64,000 nucleotides of DNA from Chloroflexota bacterium (GTDB lineage: Bacteria > Chloroflexota > Chloroflexia > Chloroflexales > Roseiflexaceae). Below the pieces are notes generated by a model. The model made no database searches. It had not been told where the DNA came from and was given only the letters and a program-made list of their open reading frames with translations. The stretch lies in contig JACAEQ010000027.1 in NCBI GenBank assembly GCA_013388755.1, positions 1 to 64,000 of the forward strand, in the 5' to 3' direction. Of the stretch, positions 53,527 through 62,268 are shown one piece after another (positions within the stretch are counted from its first letter, which is position 1; every line of letters begins with the position of its first letter). Both the position numbers and the translations under genes were made by a program.

Positions 53527-53678
53527 CCTGTCCGAAAACCAGACGGTCAATGTCATTGCGAGCGCGAGCGAAGCAATCTCCTCTCGCGCCGGTCGATTGC
53601 TTCGGCCACGTTTCGCTCGCTGCACGCTGTCGCTGGCGCTCCTCGCAATGACCGCATGCCCATGGGTTTTCGGATAGG
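53527..53678. repeat. Nested inverted-repeat element (152 bp), MITE/REP-like
   Basis: Outer ends CCTGTCCGAAAACC (53527-53540) and GGTTTTCGGATAGG (53665-53678) are inverted with one mismatch. Inside, GTCATTGCGAG (53552-53562) and CTCGCAATGAC (53642-53652) are perfect inverted repeats flanking a core with GAAGCAATCTCC and GATTGCTTCG. No ORF of substance. It resembles the dispersed GTCATTGCGAGCGAAGCAATCTC palindromic repeats known from many bacterial genomes. Confidence 0.75.
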
Positions 53679-53702
53679 CTCGATGTATGCAGATGATGAG
53701 CA

Positions 53703-55217
53703 ATGGAATATCAGCCTGATCTGAAACGTATGACCGGCGCGGGCGGCGAGATTGCCGTCGTTGCGCCGGGCAGCGTCGCCGCCGATCTTGGATTGCGCCC
53801 GGGTGATGTGGTTGTGGCCGTTGGCGAGCAACGTCTGCGCGATGTGATTGATTACCGTTTTGCGATCGCTGATGAGCGCATCGAACTCCGTGTGCGCCGC
53901 GGTGATGACGAAACGATCTATGAGATCGAAAAGGATGCCGACGATGACCTGGGGATCGAGTTCGTCGAGCCATTATTCGACCGGCTGCGCACGTGCAACA
54001 ATAAGTGTCCGTTCTGCTTTCTGACGCAAATGCCCCGCGGGTTGCGCCGCTCGTTGTATCTCAAGGATGACGATTATCGCCTCGGTTTTTTGTACGGCAA
54101 CTTCGTCACATTCACCAACCTGACGGAAGACGACTGGCATCGGATTGAAGAGCAACGTCTCAGCCCGCAATACATCTCGGTGCACGCGACCGACCGTGCG
54201 TTGCGCGCGGTGTTGCTTGGTAAACCGGATGTGCCGGATGTCATCGCACAGATTGAGCGCCTGGGCCGGATGGGTGTCACGGTGCATGCGCAGGTGGTTG
54301 CGCTCCCGGAGTTGAATGATGGCGCCGCATTGCACCAGAGCATTCGTGACCTTGCCGCGCTGTATCCGGTCGTGCAGACGATCGCCGTCGTGCCGGTCGG
54401 CCTGACGAAGTACCGTTTTGACGGCAAGCGGCCCCAGAGTATCAAAGCGGCGATCCAGATCCACGAGACGCCGGAGTGGATTGATGCGACCTGGGAGCGC
54501 CAGCCGCTCTGGGAAGAGGCGCTCCGGAATGGTACGCCGGAGCGCGCGCTGGCGGAGGAACTGGGCCACTGCGCGCGCCAGATCGTCGCGGCTGATGTGC
54601 CGATGCGCTGCTATCGGCCCGACGAGGCACCACGCATCATTGATCTGGTTGAAGCGTACCAGGTGGAGTTCCGCCACCGCTATGGCGTGGCGCTGGTCCA
54701 TGCTTCCGACGAGTTCTACCTGCTCTGTGGCCGTGCGCTGCCCCCTGCCGCCGAATATGATGGCATGCCGCAGTACTCGAATGGCATCGGCATGACACGC
54801 GACTTTCTTGACGGGTGGGCGAAGGCGCAGCGACGGTTACCGGCGCGCCTGGCGCGCCCCGCCGAACTGGCGCTTGTCTGTGGCACGTTAATCGCCCCTA
54901 CCCTGCAGCGCGTCGTTGACCGGCTCAATCGTGTCGCTGGCCTGCAGGCGCGTCTGCTGCCGGTGGTTAACCGCTTCTTCGGTGAGACGGTGACCGTCTC
55001 TGGATTATTGATGGGCCAGGATGTCGCGCCGGTCATTCGCGACTCCGGCGCGCGGCGCGTGTTGTTGCCGCGCGTGATGTTCGATCACCGCGGAGAGCGC
55101 ACGATCGACGAGTACACCATGGAGCGCATCGGTGCCGAAAGCGGGGCAGCTGTCGCCGTTGCTGGCGAGCCGGATGAGATCGTCCGCTATGTGAGGGCGT
55201 TAAGCGTGGAACGTTGA
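53703..55217 (+). CDS. DUF512 family protein: PDZ + radical-SAM-like CxxxCxxC + DUF512
   Basis: 504 residues. A PDZ-like domain (about 1-70: GEIAVVAPGSVAADLGLRPG) is followed by RLRTCNNKCPFCFLTQMPRG, whose CxxxCxxC is the radical-SAM iron-sulfur motif, and a barrel-like region (FLYGNFVTFTNLTEDDW, YISVHATDRALRAVLLG). The C-terminal DUF512 ends with LPRVMFDHRGERTIDEYT. The reaction is unknown. This family is regularly found beside der, as here with one gene between. ATG 53703 has only a weak ribosome-binding site; ATG 53730 is possible. The gene lies just downstream of the inverted-repeat element. Confidence 0.88.
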   Translation: MEYQPDLKRMTGAGGEIAVVAPGSVAADLGLRPGDVVVAVGEQRLRDVIDYRFAIADERIELRVRRGDDETIYEIEKDADDDLGIEFVEPLFDRLRTCNNKCPFCFLTQMPRGLRRSLYLKDDDYRLGFLYGNFVTFTNLTEDDWHRIEEQRLSPQYISVHATDRALRAVLLGKPDVPDVIAQIERLGRMGVTVHAQVVALPELNDGAALHQSIRDLAALYPVVQTIAVVPVGLTKYRFDGKRPQSIKAAIQIHETPEWIDATWERQPLWEEALRNGTPERALAEELGHCARQIVAADVPMRCYRPDEAPRIIDLVEAYQVEFRHRYGVALVHASDEFYLLCGRALPPAAEYDGMPQYSNGIGMTRDFLDGWAKAQRRLPARLARPAELALVCGTLIAPTLQRVVDRLNRVAGLQARLLPVVNRFFGETVTVSGLLMGQDVAPVIRDSGARRVLLPRVMFDHRGERTIDEYTMERIGAESGAAVAVAGEPDEIVRYVRALSVER

Positions 55218-55237
55218 GCGTGAAACGAGGTGCACCC

Positions 55238-56947
55238 GTGAGCCGTGAGTTGAACGCCCAGCGAATCTTGAGCGTCGTTCAGCGTGCGACGCAGATCGCC
55301 GCTCGATCGGAACTCGCAACGTTGCTCGAGCAAACACTCGATCTGTTTGTGGAGGAAGCCGGCGCCGAGGCGGGGACCCTCTACCTGTACGATTCCGAGC
55401 ATGACGAACTGGTGTTCCATGTCGTCAAAGGCGATCCGGAGAGCCAGCGCCTGCTCGGCATGCGAATCTCGGCCGGGCGTGGCGTCGCTGGCGCTGCATT
55501 ACGCGCCCGTGAACCGCTCTTCGTGCCGGATGTCGCTCGCGATCCGCGCTGGGATCGCAGCACCGGCGAACTGGCCGGGATGGAATTACGGACCATGTAT
55601 TGCCTGCCGCTGATCCTCGAGGATCGCCCGGTTGGCGTCGTCCAGGTCTTTAATCTGCCGTCCACAGCGGTGGATGGCGCCGATGAACTTGCTCTATTGC
55701 GCATTCTCGGCAATGTGATGGTCAGCGTGATTGACAAGGCGCGCCTGCTCGACGAAGCGCGCCGCCGTGAATTGCGCCAGCGCGCTCTGGCGGATATCGC
55801 GGCGCGTCTGACAACGACGCTCGATCGCCAGCAATTACTGACGTTGATCATGGACTATGCGCGTGAGTTGCTCGACTGTGAGGCGACTTCGGTGTGGGAA
55901 ATCGACGACGAGGATGAAACGATGCCGGTGTTGCGTTCACACGTCGCTACCGGTGAGCGCGGTGAACAGGTCGCGGGGGTGACGGTGCCGCTCGGCCAGG
56001 GGATCATTGGGCACGTGGTTGCAACCGGTGGCATTATCCGGGTTGATGATGTCACCAGAGATGTACGCCATTATCAGGGCGTCGATCAGATGAGCGGCTT
56101 TGTGACCCGCTCAATCCTGTGCGTCCCGTTACATGCGCCGAAAATCGAGCTTGGCGCCGAACGCGGCCGCGTGGAAGCGCGCATTATTGGCGGTGCGCAG
56201 GCGCTCAATAAAATCGGGGGGCCGTTCACCGACGACGATGTTGACCTGTTCGAGTCATTCGCCAACCTTGCGGCAACCGTGTTGCAGCTCTCGCGGTTGT
56301 ATGCCGACACGCAGGATCTGATGCTCGGCATGATCAAGGCGCTGGTCGAGGCGATTGATGCGCGCGATCGCAACAACCAGCATCACTCACGCCGCGTCTC
56401 CGACTTCTCGGTGGCGATTGCCGAGGAGCTTGGTCTCTCTGATGAGCAGGTGTACCATGTCCGCATCGGCAGCCTGCTGCACGATATCGGCAAAATTGGT
56501 GTGCCCGACGCGATTCTTGACAAACCTGGCCGCCTGACCGACGAAGAACTGATCGAAATGCGCAGCCACACGACCAGAGGGTATGACATCATGAGCCAGG
56601 CTGAACTCAAACGCCTGTTGCGCGTCGAGTTGCCCGCCCTGGTACAGCATCATGAGCGGCTCGACGGCAATGGCTATCCGTACCGCATCTCTGGCGACGA
56701 GATGGTGTGGATCTCGCGGATCGTGGCCGTGGCCGATGTGTTCGATGCCCTCACCAGCGCCCGGCCGTATAAGGCGCCCTGGAGCGCCGAAACAGCAATC
56801 AGTTACCTGAGCGAGCGGAAGGGAACCGAGTTTGACCCGGCGTGCGTTGATGCACTCGCCCGGGCGCGCGCCAGGGGCCATCCCTATGTGAAGACGCAGG
56901 GTGAACGTGCGGGTGCGCGCGGCGCTGGCGCTTTGCCTTCTGCGTAG
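55238..56947 (+). CDS. GAF-GAF-HD-GYP cyclic-di-GMP phosphodiesterase-like protein
   Basis: 569 residues. GAF domain 1 lies at about 15-165 (GAEAGTLYLYDSEHDELVFH) and GAF 2 at about 185-355 (LLDCEATSVWEIDDEDETMP, VPLGQGIIGHVVATGGI). The HD-GYP domain follows at about 365-550: HHSRRVSDFSVAIAEELG, LLHDIGKIGVPDAILDKPG, RSHTTRGYDIM, and HHERLDGNGYPYRISGDE with the GYP triad. Metal-binding His/Asp residues are present, so it should hydrolyse c-di-GMP under control of a GAF ligand or partner. GTG 55238 is chosen for GAGGTG upstream; TTG 55214 overlaps the DUF512 stop. Confidence 0.9.
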   Translation: MSRELNAQRILSVVQRATQIAARSELATLLEQTLDLFVEEAGAEAGTLYLYDSEHDELVFHVVKGDPESQRLLGMRISAGRGVAGAALRAREPLFVPDVARDPRWDRSTGELAGMELRTMYCLPLILEDRPVGVVQVFNLPSTAVDGADELALLRILGNVMVSVIDKARLLDEARRRELRQRALADIAARLTTTLDRQQLLTLIMDYARELLDCEATSVWEIDDEDETMPVLRSHVATGERGEQVAGVTVPLGQGIIGHVVATGGIIRVDDVTRDVRHYQGVDQMSGFVTRSILCVPLHAPKIELGAERGRVEARIIGGAQALNKIGGPFTDDDVDLFESFANLAATVLQLSRLYADTQDLMLGMIKALVEAIDARDRNNQHHSRRVSDFSVAIAEELGLSDEQVYHVRIGSLLHDIGKIGVPDAILDKPGRLTDEELIEMRSHTTRGYDIMSQAELKRLLRVELPALVQHHERLDGNGYPYRISGDEMVWISRIVAVADVFDALTSARPYKAPWSAETAISYLSERKGTEFDPACVDALARARARGHPYVKTQGERAGARGAGALPSA

Positions 56948-56979
56948 AGGCGGCCTGTGCGCTGCCAGACGAGATAACC

Positions 56980-58467
56980 ATGAAACCGATTGTCGCTCTG
57001 GTTGGCCGGCCGAATGTCGGCAAATCAACACTCTTTAATCGCCTGATCGGTGAACGCCGGGCCATCGTCGAGGATTTGCCGGGAACCACGCGTGACCGCC
57101 TCTATGGTGACTCTGACTGGAATGGCCGGGTCTTTACCGTGGTGGATACCGCCGGCCTGCTGCTCGAAGAGGATGACCTGACGCCCGGCACACCACAGCT
57201 TGAGATTGCACGCCGGGTGCGTGAACAGGCGGAGGTGGCGATTGCCGAAGCTGACGCGATTATTTTCATCGTTGATACGCGTGAAGGCCTGACCGCCGCC
57301 GACGCCGCTGTGGCGGACGTACTCCGTCGCACCGACAAGCCGGTGGTGCTGGCCGCCAACAAGGCCGACAATCGCGAGCGGGCGCTTGACGCGGTCGAGT
57401 TCTATGCGCTGAATCTCGGTGAGCCGATCCCGATGAGCGCCTATCATGGCATTGGTGTCGGCGACGTACTCGACCGCGTCGTCGAGGCGTTGCCGGTTGT
57501 TGCCGAGGAAGAAGGCGAAGCGGCGGTCAAAATCTCTATCGTGGGCCGCCCGAACGTCGGCAAGTCGTCGCTGCTCAATCGCCTGCTCGGCCAGGAACGC
57601 AGCGTTGTCAGCGAGGTGCCCGGCACGACACGCGACAGTATTGATACGCTTATCGAGGTAGCCGGCGTGCAGGCGCTGTTGATCGATACCGCCGGTGTGC
57701 GCCGCCGGGGCAAGATCGAGCGCGGGATCGAGCGCTATAGCGTCATGCGGTCGCTGCGCGCCATCGAGCGCTCCGACGTTGCGCTGCTCCTTATTGATGC
57801 CAGCGAGGGTGTGACCGCGCAGGATACGCATGTGGCGGGAATGATCCTCGAATCGCTCAAAGGCGTGGCGATCCTGGTCAACAAATGGGACCTGGTGGCT
57901 AAGGACAATGACACATTCAATGCCTTCAGCCGCCATGTGCGTGATGCGTTCAAGTTTATCCCGTACGCGCCGTTGTTGTTCATTTCGGCAAAGACTGGCC
58001 AGCGCGTCGACCGTGTGTTGCCGCTGGCGCTGGAGATTGCCCAGGAGCGCCAGCGCCGCGTCCCGACATCGGAACTGAATGCGTTGCTGCGCCGCGCCGT
58101 GTATGAACACCCGCCGACCGCCATTCATAAAGGAGCGCACCTGCGGCTCTACTATGCCACGCAGCCGCAGACGGCACCCCCCGTGTTCCTGTTCTTCGCC
58201 AATAATGCCGAGCAGGTGCACTGGGGCTATGCGCGCTACCTGGAAAACCGCATCCGTGAGCGCTACGGCTTCACCGGTACCCCTATCAAGGTCGTGTTTC
58301 GCAGCCGTCGTGAGAAGCGGGATGAACGTGGTGCCGCGAAGGTGGGGCGGGCAGATGCGCGGAAGGGCGGGCAGGAACGTGTGACCGTGCCTGACGAAGA
58401 GCGCGTCGAGATCTGGACCGGTGATGATTTCGATGCTGAGGCCGATGTCTACTGGACGGACGAGTAA
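56980..58467 (+). CDS. der: Ribosome-assembly GTPase Der (EngA)
   Basis: 495 residues with two tandem GTPase domains and a C-terminal KH-like domain, the Der signature. Domain 1 (about 1-165) has GRPNVGKSTLFNRLIGE, PGTTRD, DTAGL and NKAD. Domain 2 (about 175-345) has GRPNVGKSSLLNRLLGQ, PGTTRDSIDTLI, DTAGVRRRGKIERGIE and VNKWDLV. The KH-like region contains HKGAHLRLYYATQPQTAPP and FLFFANNAEQVHWGY. A C-terminal charged extension follows. Der acts in 50S subunit maturation and is essential in most bacteria. It is 32 bases after the HD-GYP gene and probably in its operon. Confidence 0.96.
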   Translation: MKPIVALVGRPNVGKSTLFNRLIGERRAIVEDLPGTTRDRLYGDSDWNGRVFTVVDTAGLLLEEDDLTPGTPQLEIARRVREQAEVAIAEADAIIFIVDTREGLTAADAAVADVLRRTDKPVVLAANKADNRERALDAVEFYALNLGEPIPMSAYHGIGVGDVLDRVVEALPVVAEEEGEAAVKISIVGRPNVGKSSLLNRLLGQERSVVSEVPGTTRDSIDTLIEVAGVQALLIDTAGVRRRGKIERGIERYSVMRSLRAIERSDVALLLIDASEGVTAQDTHVAGMILESLKGVAILVNKWDLVAKDNDTFNAFSRHVRDAFKFIPYAPLLFISAKTGQRVDRVLPLALEIAQERQRRVPTSELNALLRRAVYEHPPTAIHKGAHLRLYYATQPQTAPPVFLFFANNAEQVHWGYARYLENRIRERYGFTGTPIKVVFRSRREKRDERGAAKVGRADARKGGQERVTVPDEERVEIWTGDDFDAEADVYWTDE

Positions 58468-58509
58468 TGCGAGATGGCAATCTGGTAGAACGCGAGGTAT
58501 GGCGCAGGA

Positions 58510-58920
58510 TCATGGGTCGGCCACCGGCATGGCGCTCACTGTGGAGAATGTTCCCGGAGCATAGTAGGTGACGGTATATGGGCCGATCACACAGAAGGCG
58601 CCGTCCGTCAACAGCCGCGGCGCATACGGCGCCAGCCGATCGCCACCGACATATGTGCCGTTCGCGCTACCCAGATCGGTGACCGTCACGCCCCCGGGCG
58701 CGGGATGGATCTCGGCATGGCGCCGCGAGACCCCCTCATGGCTCAGCACCAGGTCGTTGCTCAACGCACGCCCGACGGTGATCGCCACCTGGCCCAGTAC
58801 CAGTCGGCGCTCAATCACGCCGTCGCGGCGTACGACGAGACGGGCTGCCGCAGCAACGCGCGGCGTGAAGGCATCGCCGCTGGCGGCAGGTGGAGGTTGC
58901 TGGCTCGAACTACCGTTCAT
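58510..58920 (-). CDS. Small FHA-domain protein
   Basis: 136 residues, almost all one FHA domain after a short disordered N-terminus (SSSQQPPPAAS). Phosphopeptide-binding residues are visible: AITVGRALSNDLVLSHEGVS, RRHAEIHPAPGG and TDLGSANGTYVGGDRL. It would bind a phosphothreonine partner, possibly a substrate of the kinase at 30689 (an inference; no link in sequence). Minus-strand AAGG lies ten bases before ATG 58920. It converges on der, 42 bases apart. The 132 bases up to the next minus-strand gene end hold nothing recognisable. Confidence 0.85.
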   Translation of the reverse strand: MNGSSSQQPPPAASGDAFTPRVAAAARLVVRRDGVIERRLVLGQVAITVGRALSNDLVLSHEGVSRRHAEIHPAPGGVTVTDLGSANGTYVGGDRLAPYAPRLLTDGAFCVIGPYTVTYYAPGTFSTVSAMPVADP

Positions 58921-59052
58921 AGATAGCTTGCCTTATGCTCTCTTCTTGACAGCCGATTGTATGTGTATTGTGGCTGGCGGTCAAGTTGCCCGGCAACGGC
59001 ACGACGACGTCTCTGTTCACCTCCGGGGCAACAGAAACGTCACGCATGACGA

Positions 59053-60042
59053 TCAGCGCTTGAAAATTGACGTGCGCAGGTGCAGATCCGTGTCGCACTG
59101 GCTACACCGCCCATCTACGACCCCGCTGAGTCGCGCGCCGGTTGCGCCACGCTCAATAACCACCGCGGCGCAGGATGGGCACGTTGTCGCCTGGCCCGGT
59201 TCGGGGCCGTAGACAAAATGGAGCCCGGCCTCCGCACCCAGCCGGCGCGCACGGGCTACCGCGGCGGTGGCCGCGGCACCGGCATCGCCCGGCAGCACAT
59301 GCCAGGGCACAAACGGCCCCAACGCCGCGTGAATCCAGTGCGCCAGTTCGCTCACATGACCGGTGGCATCGTTCACGCCAGGATGCAGGCGTGTGACCAC
59401 CTCAACATGGCATCCCCAGCGATGCCGGGCATGGGTGGCGATTTCCAGGACCCCGCGCCAGTGCTCCAATCCCGCCAGCCGGCGGTATGCCGCATCATCG
59501 AAAGCGCGCAGATCGAGGCAGAGACCGTCAAGATAATGCCCGATCTGATCCAGCGCTTCAATGGTCATAAAACCAGTTGCAACGAGTGCCGTATAGCGAC
59601 TGCTGGCGCGCGCTGTGCGTAGCAGGTCGAGAACATACTCGTGCGACACGGTCGGGTCGCTGTAGCTCCAGACGATACCGCGACAGAGACGCTCCAGCGC
59701 AAATGTTGCCGCGCGTTCCGGGTCGAGGCGGCGTTGTTTCTCCGGCTCGGCAGGGATAACGCCATACTGCCCGCGTTGCTGATCCTCGGGAAATGCATAG
59801 CCCCAGCCGCCAATCACCAGCGCTGATGTCCCGGGAAAGAAATGCCATAACCGGTGATCTTCCACCGGCCCGACCATCGCCGCGCTGATCAGCCCATCAT
59901 TATGAACGGCGATGCCGTGGTCATCGCGAACGCGAACCTGGCAGCGACCGGCCTGCCCGGGTGCGAGTTCACAATGCCACTGGCAGACATTGCACCGCAA
60001 CCTGCCATTGTCGAGCGCTTCAATGAGCTCCGTGTAACGCAT
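59053..60042 (-). CDS. AmmeMemoRadiSam-type radical-SAM-fold protein lacking the CxxxCxxC motif
   Basis: 329 residues. The N-terminal cysteine knot CNVCQWHCELAPGQAGRCQV (C17, C20, C24, C34) and the C-terminal pairs CPSC (288, 291) and CSQC (313, 316) match the AmmeMemoRadiSam-system radical-SAM enzyme family. LWHFFPGTSALVIGGWGYAF is where the family has FHFLPG...GTVGCNFRCQFCQN, but all three cluster cysteines are absent (residues 81-90 read GYAFPEDQQR). Later family blocks are kept: WSYSDPTVSHEYVLDLL, GLCLDLRAFDDAAYRRL, RLHPGVNDATGH and LGPFVPWHVLPGD. AGGGG precedes ATG 60042. It probably no longer cleaves SAM by the usual mechanism. Confidence 0.82.
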   Translation of the reverse strand: MRYTELIEALDNGRLRCNVCQWHCELAPGQAGRCQVRVRDDHGIAVHNDGLISAAMVGPVEDHRLWHFFPGTSALVIGGWGYAFPEDQQRGQYGVIPAEPEKQRRLDPERAATFALERLCRGIVWSYSDPTVSHEYVLDLLRTARASSRYTALVATGFMTIEALDQIGHYLDGLCLDLRAFDDAAYRRLAGLEHWRGVLEIATHARHRWGCHVEVVTRLHPGVNDATGHVSELAHWIHAALGPFVPWHVLPGDAGAAATAAVARARRLGAEAGLHFVYGPEPGQATTCPSCAAVVIERGATGARLSGVVDGRCSQCDTDLHLRTSIFKR

Positions 60043-60085
60043 GGGATCCCCTACTGCACCGAGTCTTCAACTGGTTGATCGTCCT

Positions 60086-60113
60086 GTACCGATCAGCTAT
60101 CAGCTATCGGTAC
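60086..60113. promoter_or_regulatory. Inverted repeat in the divergent lepB / radical-SAM-like intergenic region
   Basis: GTACCGAT (60086-60093) and ATCGGTAC (60106-60113) are perfect inverted repeats; the 12-base centre carries a direct CAGCTAT repeat. Possible operator or hairpin between divergent genes. Confidence 0.35.
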
Positions 60114-60211
60114 CGCTTCATCGTGTTGCCGTACCTTCGCCCACGGAACCATCATTTATCGCCTGTGACCAGTTGCCGCGTCCCGCGCTAGCGTTCTCTA
60201 CGTCGATCAGG

Positions 60212-60217
60212 TATAAT
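60212..60217 (+). promoter_or_regulatory. Possible -10 box for lepB
   Basis: TATAAT at 60212-60217, about 100 bases before the signal peptidase start; no clear -35 or TG extension. Confidence 0.35.
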
Positions 60218-60318
60218 CCTGGAGCGCGTTGCGTTGTGTGTGCAGCGCAAGCATCGTTCCCATCCGCGCCCCGAGCCGCATGCCAGTGGCATCCGGGCGC
60301 GTCAGTACATCGAGAGTC

Positions 60319-61059
60319 ATGGACGAAACACCATTGCGCCGTCGCCTCGGGCTCGACAGTGCCGGCCGGCCATCGGTTGCCGAACAGTCGAACGATGACC
60401 AGGCGCTGGCCAGCGCTGCTGTGCGGCCAGTCCCCGCGGTACGAAGCGTCGTGCGCGAGATGCTGGAAACCGCCGTTTTCATCCTGCTGGTCTTCTTGAT
60501 CGTTCGTGGCGTGGTGCAGAACTTCAAGATCGAGGGCCAGAGCATGGAGCCCAATCTGCACGGCGGGCAATATATTCTGGTAAATAAGCTGATCTTCTTC
60601 CACTTTGATCTGAATGCACCGCTACGCCTGCTCCCCGGCAACGCCGATCTGCCGCCCCGTATCGCCTACCCCTTCCGTATGCCTCGTCGCGGGGACGTGG
60701 TCGTCTTTGAATATCCACGCGATTTTAGTAAGGATTACATCAAGCGCGTCATCGCGTTGCCCGGCGAAACCGTCGAAATCAAAGATGGCGCCGTGTACGT
60801 GAATGGGGTGCTGCTCGATGAACCGTATCTGCAAGGCGCGCTGACAACCTGCCGCTTTGAAGATCCCTGCGCGCGCGGCCCGGTGGTGGTCGAGCCCGGC
60901 ACGGTTTTTGTGATGGGCGATAATCGTGCCAACAGCAGCGACTCGCGCGAGTGGGACGATTTGCCGCTGGATCGGATCATCGGGCAGGCCTGGGTCTCGT
61001 ACTGGCCGCGTGAGCAGTGGGGCGTGATTACGCCACCGACCTATGCGGCACTGCCGTAA
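60319..61059 (+). CDS. lepB: Signal peptidase I
   Basis: 246 residues. A charged cytoplasmic N-terminus (about 45 residues) precedes one membrane helix (TAVFILLVFLIVRGVVQNF). Then come the catalytic-serine motif KIEGQSMEPNLHGGQYILVN, the lysine in RGDVVVFEYP...YIKRVIALPGETVEI, and GDNRANSSDSREWDDLP with IIGQAWVSYWP. It removes signal peptides of secreted proteins at the outer face of the membrane. ATG 60319 is the first Met giving a normal N-terminus; the frame is open to 60229. A short glycosyltransferase gene follows at 22 bases, perhaps co-transcribed. Confidence 0.95.
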   Translation: MDETPLRRRLGLDSAGRPSVAEQSNDDQALASAAVRPVPAVRSVVREMLETAVFILLVFLIVRGVVQNFKIEGQSMEPNLHGGQYILVNKLIFFHFDLNAPLRLLPGNADLPPRIAYPFRMPRRGDVVVFEYPRDFSKDYIKRVIALPGETVEIKDGAVYVNGVLLDEPYLQGALTTCRFEDPCARGPVVVEPGTVFVMGDNRANSSDSREWDDLPLDRIIGQAWVSYWPREQWGVITPPTYAALP

Positions 61060-61080
61060 CTCATTATATACCAACGGTGC

Positions 61081-62268
61081 ATGCACGTCGCCATCAATGC
61101 ACATCTCCTGGCCCATACGCGCACCTTCCGCCGCGCCGGCGTCTCCAACTATGTCGAGGCGCTGCTTACGCATCTGGGCCAGCTCGACCACGACCACCAG
61201 TATACCGTGTATACCACGCGCGGCCTGAATGGTGCAGCGCTTGATCTGCCACCCAATTTTCGGGTGCGGCCCAGTCTGCTGCCGACGATTAACCCGCGCA
61301 TCCGTATTCCCTGGGAACAATTGCTGGCCCCGCTGTTGCTCCGCCTTCATTCCGCCAGCGTGTACCATGGTGTGCTGAATGTCGTTCCGCTGGCATGCCC
61401 TGTGCCAAGCGTGGTGACGATTCATGATCTGAGCGCCTTCCTGTTTCCGCAGACGTTCCGGCGCGTGAATCGCACCTATACACAGTGGGCGATCCGGGTC
61501 GCCGCGCGTCGTGCCAGCACCATTCTTGCCGTCTCAGAGTTTACCAGACGTGAGATTGTGCGCTGGCTGGGAGTGGCCCCCGAGCGTGTCGTTGTGACGC
61601 CGAATGCTGCTGACGCGCGTTTTGCGCCGCCGGAACCTGCGGCGCTTGATGCGTTTCGCCGGCGCGCCGGCCTGCCGGATCGGTTTGTGCTGTTTCTTGG
61701 GACGCTCGAGCCGCGTAAGAATCTGCCGCTGCTGCTGGAAGCATATGCGCGGATTGCGCGCGATACCGATGCGCCGCTCCTGGTCGGTGGAGCGCGAGGC
61801 TGGCTGTATGAGCCGATCCTGGCGCGCGCCGAACAACTCGGCCTGGGCGATCGGTTGCGATTTGTCGGTTATATTGACCAGGAGGAGCAGGCACTCTGGT
61901 ATGCGGCGGCAACTGTCTTTGTGTTTCCGTCATTGTATGAAGGGTTCGGCATGCCGCCACTTGAGGCGATGGCATGCGGTACGCCGGTGATCGTCAGTAA
62001 TAGCAGCAGCCTGCCCGAAGTCGTTGGTGATCCGTCGGCCGGGCCGGATCAGGCGGCAGCCTTAATTGTGCCGCCCACGGATGCCGATGCGCTGGCGGAG
62101 GCGATGCGCCGCTTGCTGGCTGATGCCGATCTGCGCGCCGAGTTGCGTGCGCGCGGTCTGGCACGGGCGCGCTGTTTCTCCTGGCGCGCCACGGCTGCGC
62201 GCACGCTGGCGGTGTACCGCGCCGCCGCTGGAAGATCGCCGGTGCCGCACGATGGCGCCTATGGCTGA
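61081..62268 (+). CDS. Glycosyltransferase, GT4-type (GT1 family Pfam)
   Basis: 395-residue GT-B transferase. The N-terminus is [20 protein letters not shown], then [20 protein letters not shown] and [16 protein letters not shown]. The donor domain has [20 protein letters not shown], and the C-terminal E-x7-E motif lies in [20 protein letters not shown]. This pattern fits mannosyltransferases of the GT4 family. It stands alone, away from the polysaccharide locus, and may act in glycolipid or polymer synthesis; acceptor unknown. The stop overlaps the start of the next gene. Confidence 0.88.
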   Translation: MHVAINAHLLAHTRTFRRAGVSNYVEALLTHLGQLDHDHQYTVYTTRGLNGAALDLPPNFRVRPSLLPTINPRIRIPWEQLLAPLLLRLHSASVYHGVLNVVPLACPVPSVVTIHDLSAFLFPQTFRRVNRTYTQWAIRVAARRASTILAVSEFTRREIVRWLGVAPERVVVTPNAADARFAPPEPAALDAFRRRAGLPDRFVLFLGTLEPRKNLPLLLEAYARIARDTDAPLLVGGARGWLYEPILARAEQLGLGDRLRFVGYIDQEEQALWYAAATVFVFPSLYEGFGMPPLEAMACGTPVIVSNSSSLPEVVGDPSAGPDQAAALIVPPTDADALAEAMRRLLADADLRAELRARGLARARCFSWRATAARTLAVYRAAAGRSPVPHDGAYG

